Under the pieces are notes generated by a model. The model had not been told where the DNA came from. It was given only the letters and a program-made list of their open reading frames with translations, and made no database searches. Below are positions 56,569-64,000 of a DNA stretch of 64,000 bases, one piece after another. The first letter of the stretch is position 1. Each line of letters opens with the position of its first letter. Source of the stretch: Pseudomonadota bacterium. Lineage in GTDB: Bacteria > Pseudomonadota > Gammaproteobacteria > QQUJ01. The stretch spans positions 290,254 to 354,253 of the forward strand of contig QQUJ01000017.1 of NCBI GenBank assembly GCA_008501635.1, in the 5' to 3' direction. A program made the translations under genes and the position numbers.

Positions 56569-57126
56569 TTATCCTCCGCCCGCGGGCTGGTGGCGCGTGG
56601 CCACCGGGCTGGCGGGGTTCATGTAGGTGTAGGAAACCGTCAGCGAGTGGAAGCGCTCGGGCAGCTGCGGTGACACGATGAAGCGCAGCACCACCTCACG
56701 CGTTTCACCCGCGGCAAGCTTCTGTTGGTCGAAACAGAAGCACTCGATCTTCTGCACGTATTCGGTCGCCTGCCAGGGGGTGATGCTGGGGATCGCCTGG
56801 CCGGTCAGTGCGCTGGTGGAGCTGTTCTGTACCTGAAACCGCGCTTCCAGCAGCTGGCCGGTCTGGCCGTCGAGGCGCCGGGTCAGCGGCTTGAACTGCC
56901 AGGGAAGATTGCTGTTGACCGTGGTGTCGAATTTTACGGTGATGGGGCGCGCGACGCCGGCAGTGGTCGGTTGGGTCACCGCTACCGCCGTAGTAGCGGT
57001 TTGAATGCCCAGCGCCTGGCAAACCAGGTTGTACAGCGGCACCAGGGCAAAGCCGAAGGCGAACATGCCGACCACCAGCCCGCTCAGCAGCAGTACCGAC
57101 TTGCGGTTTTTCGCGGTGCCCGTCAT
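56569..57126 (-). CDS. ctaG: CtaG/Cox11-type copper chaperone
   Basis: A 185-residue protein, starting at ATG 57124-57126. One N-terminal helix (LLLSGLVVGMFAFGFALVPLYNLVCQ) and a periplasmic domain with the copper motif ECFCFDQQKLAAGE, where two cysteines are spaced C-x-C, fit CtaG (Cox11). It delivers copper to the CuB site of subunit I. Confidence 0.92.
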   Translation of the reverse strand: MTGTAKNRKSVLLLSGLVVGMFAFGFALVPLYNLVCQALGIQTATTAVAVTQPTTAGVARPITVKFDTTVNSNLPWQFKPLTRRLDGQTGQLLEARFQVQNSSTSALTGQAIPSITPWQATEYVQKIECFCFDQQKLAAGETREVVLRFIVSPQLPERFHSLTVSYTYMNPASPVATRHQPAGGG

Positions 57127-57257
57127 CCGCCCACCGTCCCGAACAGCGCCTTCCACATCGGCAGCGAGGCGACCAGCATCACCAACGCCAGCACCCCGAG
57201 GATGATCGCCAGGGTGATGTTCTGCCGCCGTTTCTGCGCCTGGGGCGTGGTGTTCAT
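57123..57257 (-). CDS. Small cytochrome oxidase-associated membrane protein, 44 aa
   Basis: An ATG at 57255-57257 opens a 44-codon frame whose stop overlaps the ctaG start by ATGA. The product has a basic N-terminus (QAQKRRQN) and one hydrophobic segment (ITLAIILGVLALVMLVASLP) followed by MWKALFG. The position between coxA and ctaG is typical of tiny oxidase assembly proteins. Confidence 0.75.
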   Translation of the reverse strand: MNTTPQAQKRRQNITLAIILGVLALVMLVASLPMWKALFGTVGG

Positions 57258-57271
57258 GGTGATTTCCGGCC

Positions 57272-58864
57272 TCACTTGAGCTGCGGCGCCGTTTCCCAGC
57301 TATGGAACGGCGGCGGCGAGGGCAGCTCCCATTCCAGTCCGCTGGCGCCTTCCCAGGCGCGGTTCTCCGCCTTTTTTCCACCCCTTACGCACTTGATGAT
57401 GATGTAGAGGAACAGCAGGTGGCTGAGTCCGAAGACGAACGCGCCGATGCTGGAGAGCTGATTGAACTCGGTAAAGATGACGTTGTAGTCGACGATGCGC
57501 CGCGGCATACCCGCCAGCCCGAGGAAATGCTGCGGGAAGAAGGTGACGTTGAAGCTGATGGCGTTGATCCAGAAGAAGATCTTGCCCAGCTTTTCATCGT
57601 ACATGTGGCCGGTCCACTTGGGCAGCCAGTAAAAGACCGCGGCGAACAGACCGTAGATGGCACCCGGCACCAGCACGTAGTGGAAGTGCGCCACCACGAA
57701 CATCGAGTCGTGGTATTGCATATCAGCGGGGATGACCGCCAACATCACCCCGGTAAGGCCGCCGAAACTGAACAGCATCACCATGGCAATGGCGAACAGC
57801 ATCGGCGTCTCGAACGTCATGGAACCGCGCCACATGGTGGCGATGAAGTTGAAGATGATCAGACCTACCGGGATGGAGATGAGGATGGTGCCGATCATGA
57901 AGTAGCTGACTGCGCCCAGCGACATGCCCACGGTGTACTGATGGTGCGCCCATACGGCCATCCCCAGTGTGGCGATCACCAGCATGCCGCCCACCATGGA
58001 GTGGTAGCCGAACAACGGTTTGCGCGAAAAGGCGGGGATGATCTGCGCCAGCGCGCCGATGGCGGGCAGGATCAGAATGTAGACCTCAGGATGGCCGAAG
58101 AACCAGAACAGGTGCTGGAACAGCACCGGATCGCCGCCGCCCGCGGCATTGAAGAAGCTGGTGCCGAAGTGACGATCGAAGAGCAGCATGGTCACCCCGC
58201 CGGCGATCACGGGCACCACCAGGATCAGCAGAAACGCGGTCACGAACCACGCCCAGCAGAAGATCGGCATGTCGAAGAATTTCATGCCCGGCGCACGCAT
58301 GTTGAGGATGGTGACGATGATGTTGATCGAGGCCAGCACCGAGGAGATGCCGAGCAGGTGAATGGCGAAGATCAGGAAATCCATGGACATGCCGACCTGG
58401 GTCGAGAGCGGCGGGTAGAGTGTCCAACCGGTGTTGATCTGGGTGCCGCCACCGGGGAAGAAAGGCACCACGAACGACAGCAGCAGCATGGTGCCTGCGG
58501 CCGGCAGTATCCAGAAGCTGAGGTTGTTCATGCGCGGCAGCGCCATGTCCGGCGCGCCGATCATCAGCGGGATCATCCAGTTGGCTATACCGGCGCCGGC
58601 GGGCATCACCGCGCCGAAGATCATGATCAGCGCGTGGTTGGTGACGATGTTGTTGTAGAGGTCGGGATCGAGCAGTTGCAGCCCGGGGAACAGCAGCTCG
58701 GCACGGATCACCATGGCGCTTGCACCGCCGAGGAACAACATGACCAGCGCGAACACCAGGTACATGGTGCCGATGTCCTTGTGGTTGGTGCTGTAGAGCC
58801 AGCGCCTCCATCCGCTCGGCGGACCGTGAATCTCATGTTCGTGAGTTGCAGCTACGGTACTCAT
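57272..58864 (-). CDS. coxA: Cytochrome c oxidase subunit I
   Basis: The catalytic subunit, 530 residues with 12 helices. Visible features are TNHKDIGTMYLVFAL (start), TNHALIMIFG (heme ligand H), WFFGHPEVYILILPAIG (CuB histidine and cross-linked tyrosine region), YHDSMFVVAHFHYVLV (further heme ligands) and the proton-channel glutamate region. It is the A-type heme-copper oxidase core. Confidence 0.97.
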   Translation of the reverse strand: MSTVAATHEHEIHGPPSGWRRWLYSTNHKDIGTMYLVFALVMLFLGGASAMVIRAELLFPGLQLLDPDLYNNIVTNHALIMIFGAVMPAGAGIANWMIPLMIGAPDMALPRMNNLSFWILPAAGTMLLLSFVVPFFPGGGTQINTGWTLYPPLSTQVGMSMDFLIFAIHLLGISSVLASINIIVTILNMRAPGMKFFDMPIFCWAWFVTAFLLILVVPVIAGGVTMLLFDRHFGTSFFNAAGGGDPVLFQHLFWFFGHPEVYILILPAIGALAQIIPAFSRKPLFGYHSMVGGMLVIATLGMAVWAHHQYTVGMSLGAVSYFMIGTILISIPVGLIIFNFIATMWRGSMTFETPMLFAIAMVMLFSFGGLTGVMLAVIPADMQYHDSMFVVAHFHYVLVPGAIYGLFAAVFYWLPKWTGHMYDEKLGKIFFWINAISFNVTFFPQHFLGLAGMPRRIVDYNVIFTEFNQLSSIGAFVFGLSHLLFLYIIIKCVRGGKKAENRAWEGASGLEWELPSPPPFHSWETAPQLK

Positions 58865-58952
58865 GGTTGCGTTACTCCTTCAAAAAATATCCGCGCAAGT
58901 CCGGTCTTGTCGCCCGTTACGCGTCGCGGTTCCTGCTTCAAGTTGCGCTTCA

Positions 58953-60086
58953 TCAGCGCGCCGCCTTCACGTCTTTGGGCTGCACCACGTCGCCGCTGTC
59001 GTTGCCCCACGAATTGCGTTCGTAGGTGATGATGGCGGCGATCTCCAGATCGTTCAGTTGCGCCCAGGCGGGCATCGCCGTTCCCGGTTTGCCCTTCAAT
59101 ACGATCTCCAGGTGGGCCGCCAACGGCCCGGTGGCGATTGGGCTGCCTTTGAGCGCCGGGAAGGCCGGTGCCAGACCCTGACCGTTGACCTGGTGGCAGC
59201 TGCCGCAGCTGGTGTTGTAGAGCCCCTGACCCTTCTCCATCAGCTCGTCTTTGGTCCAGGTCTTGTCAGCGCTGGCCTCGGCGGCCTTGGCGACCATGAC
59301 CACTTTCTGGGACTGGACCCACTCCTCGAACCTGGCGGGACTGACCGACTCCACCACGATGGGCATGCGCGAGTGCCAGGTGCCACACAACTCGGCGCAC
59401 TGACCACGGAAGACGCCCTCGCGATTGAGCTCCGTCCAGGTCTCGGTCACATAGCCGGGAATGGCGTCTTTCTTGAAGCCCAACTCCGGTACCCAGAAGG
59501 CGTGCAACACGTCGACCGAGGTGTGCAGGAAGCGGATGCGGGTGTCGGTGGGCAGTACCAGGCGGTTGTCGACCTCGCGCAGGTAGAGGTCGCCCGCCCG
59601 CTCCTGTGGCGTGTAGCGGCTCTCGACCTTGATGCCGTGGTCGAGGTATTCGAACTCCCACCACCACTGATGGCCGGTCACTTTCACGTCCATCAGATTC
59701 TGATCCCTGGGAACCACCCAGATGTTCTCCAGCACTCGCTGCGCGGAACTGGCGATGGTGAGATCGACCCCCAGCACCATGGCCGGCACCACGATCCACG
59801 ACCAGCGTCCGAACCAGGTCTTGTGGAAGTTCTGGTCGGCTTCATAGCCGCGGCTTTTACGGAAACGGAGAATGGCAAACAGCACCACGGCAAACACGGC
59901 GATGGTGAGCACCGTGGCGATGGTCACCGTCAGCATATGGATATCATAGATCTCCTGCGCACCCGCTGAGGCAGGCGGTGGGAAATTGACTCCCAACTCC
60001 GCCAATGCTTCACCGCTTCCGGCCAGCAGTGCGGCAGCGCCGAATAATCTCAGTATCGATTTGGTTTTATACATAGCTTCGAGCAT
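58953..60086 (-). CDS. coxB: Cytochrome c oxidase subunit II with fused cytochrome c (caa3-type)
   Basis: A 377-residue protein with a signal/lead segment, two helices, the CuA site CAELCGTWHSRM (about 228-240) and an extra C-terminal cytochrome c domain whose haem motif is CGSCHQ (about 290). This makes the oxidase caa3-type. ATG 60084 or ATG 60072 is the start; GAGGG before the first is in favour of the longer form. Confidence 0.95.
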   Translation of the reverse strand: MLEAMYKTKSILRLFGAAALLAGSGEALAELGVNFPPPASAGAQEIYDIHMLTVTIATVLTIAVFAVVLFAILRFRKSRGYEADQNFHKTWFGRWSWIVVPAMVLGVDLTIASSAQRVLENIWVVPRDQNLMDVKVTGHQWWWEFEYLDHGIKVESRYTPQERAGDLYLREVDNRLVLPTDTRIRFLHTSVDVLHAFWVPELGFKKDAIPGYVTETWTELNREGVFRGQCAELCGTWHSRMPIVVESVSPARFEEWVQSQKVVMVAKAAEASADKTWTKDELMEKGQGLYNTSCGSCHQVNGQGLAPAFPALKGSPIATGPLAAHLEIVLKGKPGTAMPAWAQLNDLEIAAIITYERNSWGNDSGDVVQPKDVKAAR

Positions 60087-60643
60087 AGCAGGCCCTCAAC
60101 CGGCGGCAGGCGGCCTTTGGTTTCAAGGTGTGAAAAGGGTGATGTTGCATGCAACCGATTGCGGCTGAAAAACGTCAAGTAGCGCCCAAGTTCAGCGGCG
60201 AGTTCGCGGCGCTCCTCTTCGATCAGATGTCTGCCGATCTCGGTTTCACGACCATAAGAGCGCAACAGCAAGCGACTGGGATACCAGTTGCGGGAATCGG
60301 TGGCCAGTACCACGCGAGTCCACGCGCGCGGTATGCGTTGCTCTATGGCAGGGCGGTGGCGGCCGCGCTGGATCACTATCTCGCGATCATTGATACGCAC
60401 CACTTCACGGCTGTGCGTGGTCAACAGGCAGACATACAGACAGGCGCCGACGGCCAACAACTCAAGGCCGGCAAAGGGCAGCACCAGCCACGCACCCTGG
60501 CTGGCGAAGTAGGCGGCGATCGCTGCGGTGCAGCCGCACAGGGTCAAAAAGGCCGCTTGGGCGGCCCTCCAGTTCAGTGAGCGATTCGGTCGCAATACGA
60601 ACTCGACGCCCGGAGCGTCGTCACGTTCAAAACTCGTCACCAT
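60050..60643 (-). CDS. DUF2244-type membrane protein at the head of the oxidase operon
   Basis: A 197-residue protein, starting at ATG 60641-60643, with two central helices (ALLTLCGCTAAIAAYFASQ-like and LPFAGLELLAVGACLYVCLL) and the DUF2244 pattern FVLRPNRSLNWR and YPSRLLLRSYGRETEIGRHLIEEERRELA. The C-terminal tail overlaps the coxB start, so its exact end is doubtful. The function is unknown; DUF2244 genes recur beside oxidase genes. Confidence 0.72.
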   Translation of the reverse strand: MVTSFERDDAPGVEFVLRPNRSLNWRAAQAAFLTLCGCTAAIAAYFASQGAWLVLPFAGLELLAVGACLYVCLLTTHSREVVRINDREIVIQRGRHRPAIEQRIPRAWTRVVLATDSRNWYPSRLLLRSYGRETEIGRHLIEEERRELAAELGRYLTFFSRNRLHATSPFSHLETKGRLPPVEGLLCSKLCIKPNRY

Positions 60644-60700
60644 GGAGTCGACTCCTCTCCCTTCCCGAGCGGACTGGAATCCCAGCGCCAAGGTCGGAAA

Positions 60701-60714
60701 TTGATATTTATCAA
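60701..60714 (-). promoter_or_regulatory. Perfect FNR/ANR box upstream of the oxidase operon
   Basis: TTGATATTTATCAA is an exact match to the consensus TTGAT-N4-ATCAA, centred about 64 bases before the DUF2244 start. It probably makes the caa3 oxidase operon oxygen-responsive, repressed or activated by an FNR/ANR-type protein according to its position relative to the start site. Confidence 0.75.
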
Positions 60715-60797
60715 GTATGCCGCTGGTGGGGAAAAACGCAACCACTAAGGTTGTGGGAATGAGAGTGCGATTGACCCGGATCAAATTGGGCCGGGGG

Positions 60798-61817
60798 CTA
60801 AGGCGTCGTAGGGAGCGCCAGGCTTTCGAGGGAGCGTGTGGCGATGCGATTGCGACCGGCACCCTTCGCCTCGTAGAGCGCCTCGTCGGCCAGTCGCAGC
60901 AGGGCATCCAGGTCTTCCGGCTTGCGACTACCTGCCGGACAGGTTGCCACGCCGATGGTGGTGCTCATCGTAAAGGGGCCGCTCTTGTCGGGTACCGGGG
61001 TGGAACTGACCGTCTCGCGCAGTCGTTCGGCGGTGTGGATGGCCGTCGGGGGATCGCATTCAGGCAATAGGATCACGAACTCATCGCCGCCGAAGCGGGC
61101 GATGATATCGGTGCGGCGCAGGCTCAGTTGGCAGACGGCCACCAGGTGACAAAGGGCAGCGTCGCCGGCGACGTGGCCATGGGAATCGTTGATCTCCTTG
61201 AAGTGATCGATATCCATCACCAGCAACGCCAGGGGCGAATGAGTGCGCTGCACCCGATAGATCTCCCGCTCCGCCAGCTGAATGAAGTGACGGCGGTTGG
61301 CGGCACCGGTGAGTGAATCGGTAGCGGCCATCTGTTCCATGCGCGCCAGGGACTCGTTCAGCCGATCATCGCTCTCGACCAGTCGGCGACCCACCAGCAG
61401 GCGGGCACGCAACTCTCCGGGATTGGCGGGCTTGGTCTGGAAATCATGGGCACCCTGTTCGAGGGCATGGACCAGCGCCTGCTCATCGGTTTTGCTGGTG
61501 AGCAGGATGGTATAGATGAGCGGTGCATCGGTACGGTTGTGCAAGCGGCGGCAGATCTCAACGCCGTCGATACCCGGCATCATCCAGTCGATGATGGCGA
61601 TACGCGGCGGATTGGGCGCGCTGAGGATCGCCCAGGCGGTATCGCCGCTTTCGGCCTCCACGGCCTGGTAGCCCCAACTTTCCACCACCCGCATCATCAG
61701 GGTGCGCGAGACGCGCTCGTCGTCGGCGATGAGTATTCGTAGGCTGCCGGCGGTGCCGGTCTCTTGCGTTGCTTCGTTCACGCCTTGTGCCGTGATGGTT
61801 GTTGTGCCGGGTTCCAT
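60798..61817 (-). CDS. Response regulator with GGDEF diguanylate cyclase domain
   Basis: A 339-residue protein, starting at ATG 61815-61817. A receiver domain (LRILIADDERVSRTLMMRV, phospho-acceptor in IIDWMMPGIDG, K in FQTKPANP) is followed by a GGDEF domain with RFGGDEFVILLPE. It therefore makes cyclic di-GMP in response to a phosphate signal. The histidine kinase remnant just upstream was probably its partner. Confidence 0.92.
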   Translation of the reverse strand: MEPGTTTITAQGVNEATQETGTAGSLRILIADDERVSRTLMMRVVESWGYQAVEAESGDTAWAILSAPNPPRIAIIDWMMPGIDGVEICRRLHNRTDAPLIYTILLTSKTDEQALVHALEQGAHDFQTKPANPGELRARLLVGRRLVESDDRLNESLARMEQMAATDSLTGAANRRHFIQLAEREIYRVQRTHSPLALLVMDIDHFKEINDSHGHVAGDAALCHLVAVCQLSLRRTDIIARFGGDEFVILLPECDPPTAIHTAERLRETVSSTPVPDKSGPFTMSTTIGVATCPAGSRKPEDLDALLRLADEALYEAKGAGRNRIATRSLESLALPTTP

Positions 61818-62548
61818 TCTCTGCCCTCCAAAGCTTGGCACAAACGCCCCAAGGCTGCCTGTTCCATCTCTTTACTGATTCGGCGCAGTTCAATACCCCC
61901 GACGCAGACGGCGATTTCGGGAAGAGCATAAATGCGATCCGTGGCCACCGTCAGATCCTCTGCCTTGAGGGTAGAGTTCACCTCTTTCATCCGTGCCATC
62001 TTGCCCGTCGTCGCTACAGGGATTCAACCCGGCCGGTGCGACACTCATCATGGCGGGAAGCGCCCCAGCGCCTCGGCCACCGCACGACGTGTGATCGGCT
62101 TCTGCAGATAATCGTCCATGCCGGCCTCCAGGCAACGCTCGCGATCACCGCTCAAGGCGAGCGCGGTCACGGCAATGACGGGGCTTTTCCGCTTGAGTCC
62201 CTTGTGACGACGCAACAGGCGGGTCGCCTCGAAACCGTCGAGTTCGGGCATGGTCGCATCCATGAGGATTACGTCATAACCGGCCTCGGCCGCCCTTGAA
62301 CCGAACAGCAGCACCACCTGTTCGGCGACGGCGTGTAGATCGAGTTTACCCGCCTCCACCTTGGAGAAGTCGAGTACCTCATCGAGAATGGCAAGCAGTG
62401 TACTGGCTGAGCTGGCAACGGTGCCCAGGTAGGGTCGCTGCTGCTGAGAGGGTGGTGTGTCGGCCAACAGCTCAACCATACCGATAACGCCGTTCATGGG
62501 CGTGCGGATCTCGTGGGGCAGGTTGGCGCGAAACGCGCTTTGCGTTCC
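61778..62548 (-). pseudogene. Degenerate hybrid histidine kinase (HisKA-REC-HPt)
   Basis: From 62548 the minus strand reads FRANLPHEIRTPMNGVIGMVELL (dimerisation/phosphoacceptor box) and continues through LDEVLDFSKVEAGKLDL. It then joins directly to a receiver domain (DVILMDATMPELDGFEATRLLRR, stop at 62048). The ATPase domain and the front of the receiver are missing. Past that stop, other frames show a decayed HPt-like segment (IAVCVGGIELRRISKEMEQ). The sequence begins right after the upstream gene's stop codon, so a deletion also removed its sensor part. Confidence 0.75.
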
Positions 62549-63262
62549 CTATCGGCCGTCGGATATCAAACGCACCATGATTGCAGCGGCCTGATTCTGC
62601 AGATGCCGCTGACGCGCACCCGCCCGCTGGGCTGCCAGACGCGCAAGCTGGGCGTCGTCGCCCATCTGTGCATACTGGCGTTGGATGCCCATGGCGTAGC
62701 GATTGACCGCCTGCAGGGTGGTCAGCGCCCGGTCAGTCGCGGAAGGTTTAGGGCCGCGTATCGGGTCGGGACGCTCGAGTCGGGTGTCCGGCAAAAAAGG
62801 CGGATCGATTGTTTCCGCGCCGGAAGCGCGATGCGTTTCAATCCAGTTACGGGCACGCCGCGCCTCGATGAGGAAGCGGTCTCGCGCCTCCTCGAAGGCA
62901 TCGGCCCTGTCGCTGTGAAAAAGTATTTCCCGATGGCCCTCGATATAGGCATTGCGCAACGCCCAACGCAAAAGCAGCCGTTGATCCCGGGGTCCCAAGG
63001 GCGGACTGAGGTCCGCCATAAACGCCTCCCATTGCAGATCGGCCTGGGTGGATGCCGGATTTCTTCGCCACAAGTCTGAAACGGCGTTGAGCGCGATGTG
63101 TTGCGTCTCCGTGAGCAAGGCACCGGCCCGCGCCTCCTCGGCAGCGGATATCTGCAGCACGGCAGGAGGTGACGAACTGTCGATCGCCGGCGCGGCCGCC
63201 CACAAGGTGTTTCCGATCAGGCTGCAGAACAGGATGGCCAGCAGGAGGAAGTGACGCGGCAC
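62549..63262 (-). CDS. Exported hypothetical protein, 237 aa
   Basis: A 237-residue protein with a signal peptide (FLLLAILFCSLIGNTLWAAA) and a helical, arginine-rich remainder (AEEARAGALLTETQHIALNAVSDLWRR and LARLAAQRAGARQRHLQNQ). No domain is recognised. Its stop codon abuts the kinase remnant, so the C-terminus may be altered by the deletion. Confidence 0.65.
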   Translation of the reverse strand: MPRHFLLLAILFCSLIGNTLWAAAPAIDSSSPPAVLQISAAEEARAGALLTETQHIALNAVSDLWRRNPASTQADLQWEAFMADLSPPLGPRDQRLLLRWALRNAYIEGHREILFHSDRADAFEEARDRFLIEARRARNWIETHRASGAETIDPPFLPDTRLERPDPIRGPKPSATDRALTTLQAVNRYAMGIQRQYAQMGDDAQLARLAAQRAGARQRHLQNQAAAIMVRLISDGR

Positions 63263-63441
63263 GGTAAGTTAACCTCCGGGATAAAGTGGCAGGATAGAGT
63301 GCAAGGCTAACCAAGTCTCCTGCAATCACAACCCCCTGTTCGGTGTGGATCACACGATTTCCGTCTATTGTTGGTTCAGGGTGTAGTAAACCCGCAGCGC
63401 GGATGGAAACTGACGCGGGGTGGGTGAGGGAGTCGTGCTAA

Positions 63442-63797
63442 ATGGCGAAACGAGTTGCGCTTTCGTTGCGTCTTACGCTGGTTGCGGTACTCGCGTTGGC
63501 CGTAGTGGTGCCGCTGGTGGTGATCGGTATCTATGTCACCACAGTGACCGGCGAAAACCTCGCCCGCGAGGAGCTGCATGCGTTTGAAGCGCGCCTGATG
63601 CGGGTGGGTCACGGCGTTGAGCATACTCTCAATGATTTCCTCGCCGATCTGCACGCCTTGCATGGCGCTCCCCCGCTGGCCGGCATCACTCGCGCCCCCA
63701 ACCATGATGGAACCGATCCGGTGACAGGCATGCACGCCGGTGATTGGCAACGGCGCCTCGCCCAGAGTTTCGCCGCGCCTGGCGCTGAAACCTCGAG
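63442..63797 (+). pseudogene. Truncated sensor protein (N-terminal part)
   Basis: The frame begins MAKRVALSLRLTLVAVLALAV with one hydrophobic helix (VVPLVVIGIYVTTVTG), followed by a periplasmic-like helix region typical of kinases or chemoreceptors. After about residue 118 it runs into a repeat and the end of an insertion sequence, and closes at 63894. The rest of the gene, if present, lies beyond the element. Confidence 0.6.
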
Positions 63798-63824
63798 CGA
63801 CCGGCACAGATCGCGGGGGATTTT
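63798..63824. repeat. Inverted copy of the 29-bp direct-repeat family
   Basis: Reading the minus strand, these 27 bases (AAAATCCCCCGCG...GTGCCGGTCG) match the units at 47967 and 48028 with differences at the centre only. The copy directly borders the IS110/IS1111-type element. Confidence 0.65.
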
Positions 63825-64000
63825 AATGGAATGGTCGCCCCTTCCTTACCCGGCATCTGAGTGCCACAGTGGGAGCGTGAAGCAAACCACTTAACAGAAA
63901 GGGGCGACCGAGATGAAGATTACGACAGTAGGGATTGATGTGGCAAAGACGTTGTTGCAGGTTCATGGTGTGGATGAGCGAGGTCGGGCGGTTATTCGAA
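63825..64000 (+). mobile_element. Left end of an IS110/IS1111-family element (partial)
   Basis: Non-coding left end followed by a transposase gene that runs off the window. An 11-base inverted repeat (GGTCGCCCCTT at 63833-63843 and AAGGGGCGACC at 63899-63909) brackets 55 bases just before the gene. The right arm includes the likely ribosome-binding site. The insertion boundary near 63825 is inferred. Confidence 0.7.
63913..64000 (+). CDS. IS110/IS1111-family transposase (partial)
   Basis: The first 29 codons, MKITTVGIDVAKTLLQVHG and then DERGRAVIR, are the start of a DEDD-type IS110/IS1111 recombinase; the aspartate of GIDVAK is the first catalytic residue. The rest lies outside the window. 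Confidence 0.85.
   Translation, partial: MKITTVGIDVAKTLLQVHGVDERGRAVIR

Noticed and set aside
57302..59029. 575-codon plus-strand frame opposite coxA
   Set aside because: Shadow of the coxA gene; composition is dominated by histidine, aspartate and glutamine, as expected from reversed membrane codons.

Overview
This window is a GC-rich proteobacterial chromosome segment, most likely from a gammaproteobacterial facultative chemolithoautotroph. The lineage is inferred from protein families only; I could not place it to genus. Supporting signs are a form IA RuBisCO operon of the cbbLSQO type without carboxysome genes, a caa3-type cytochrome c oxidase operon, a BoxR-like benzoyl-CoA regulator, TruC and RluE pseudouridine synthases, PpnP, and a TRAP/oxoprolinase cluster.

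Layout: 0-4.5 kb holds the tail of an unknown gene, a BoxR-like regulator, a conserved hypothetical gene, a repeat-rich gap and a fusion of two CDGSH iron-sulfur motifs with an FMN glutamate-synthase domain. 4.5-11.1 kb (minus strand) is the Calvin-cycle operon cbbL-cbbS-cbbQ-cbbO, a coupled small gene, and cbbY, with a strong 17-bp hairpin between cbbS and cbbQ. 11.4-14.3 kb contains small housekeeping genes (Rieske protein, YbaK-like deacylase, flavin reductase, DksA-like, ICMT-like, GNAT). 14.3-17.5 kb is a basic amino-acid ABC importer. 17.5-23.6 kb has an MFS protein, an acetolactate-synthase-like enzyme, a run of small redox and metal-binding genes, a CBS-ACT protein and a fluoroacetate-dehalogenase-like hydrolase. 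23.6-24.5 kb is a gene-free inverted repeat region followed by a pseudogene scar.

24.5-29.9 kb is a compact five-gene envelope operon: a LolA-like periplasmic protein, two MacB/LolC-like permeases, a LolD-like ATPase and an outer-membrane beta-barrel. It is the best candidate here for an uncharacterised transport system. 30-40 kb holds a winged-helix regulator, a 1.2-kilo-residue oxoprolinase/hydantoinase, a TRAP transporter, a nucleoside-recognition membrane protein and TruC. 40-50 kb is a miscellany (spermidine-synthase-like, RluE, a secreted coiled-coil protein, PpnP, a methyltransferase, a sirtuin, a PhoD-like phosphatase, an EamA transporter) interrupted by MITE-like repeats.

50-53 kb is an arginase/ornithine aminotransferase pair with a divergent Lrp-type regulator. 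It could work with the amino-acid importer at 14-17 kb. 53-60.7 kb is the cytochrome oxidase operon with its assembly genes (ctaB, SURF1, ctaG, a 44-residue membrane protein), headed by a perfect FNR/ANR box; no heme A synthase gene is present. 60.8-64 kb holds a response-regulator diguanylate cyclase, a decayed hybrid histidine kinase, and a truncated sensor gene next to a repeat and the left end of an IS110/IS1111-type element that runs off the window.

Gene starts were adjusted where a ribosome-binding site, signal peptide or family N-terminus argued against the longest frame. All functions are inferred from protein motifs read by eye; no database search was run.
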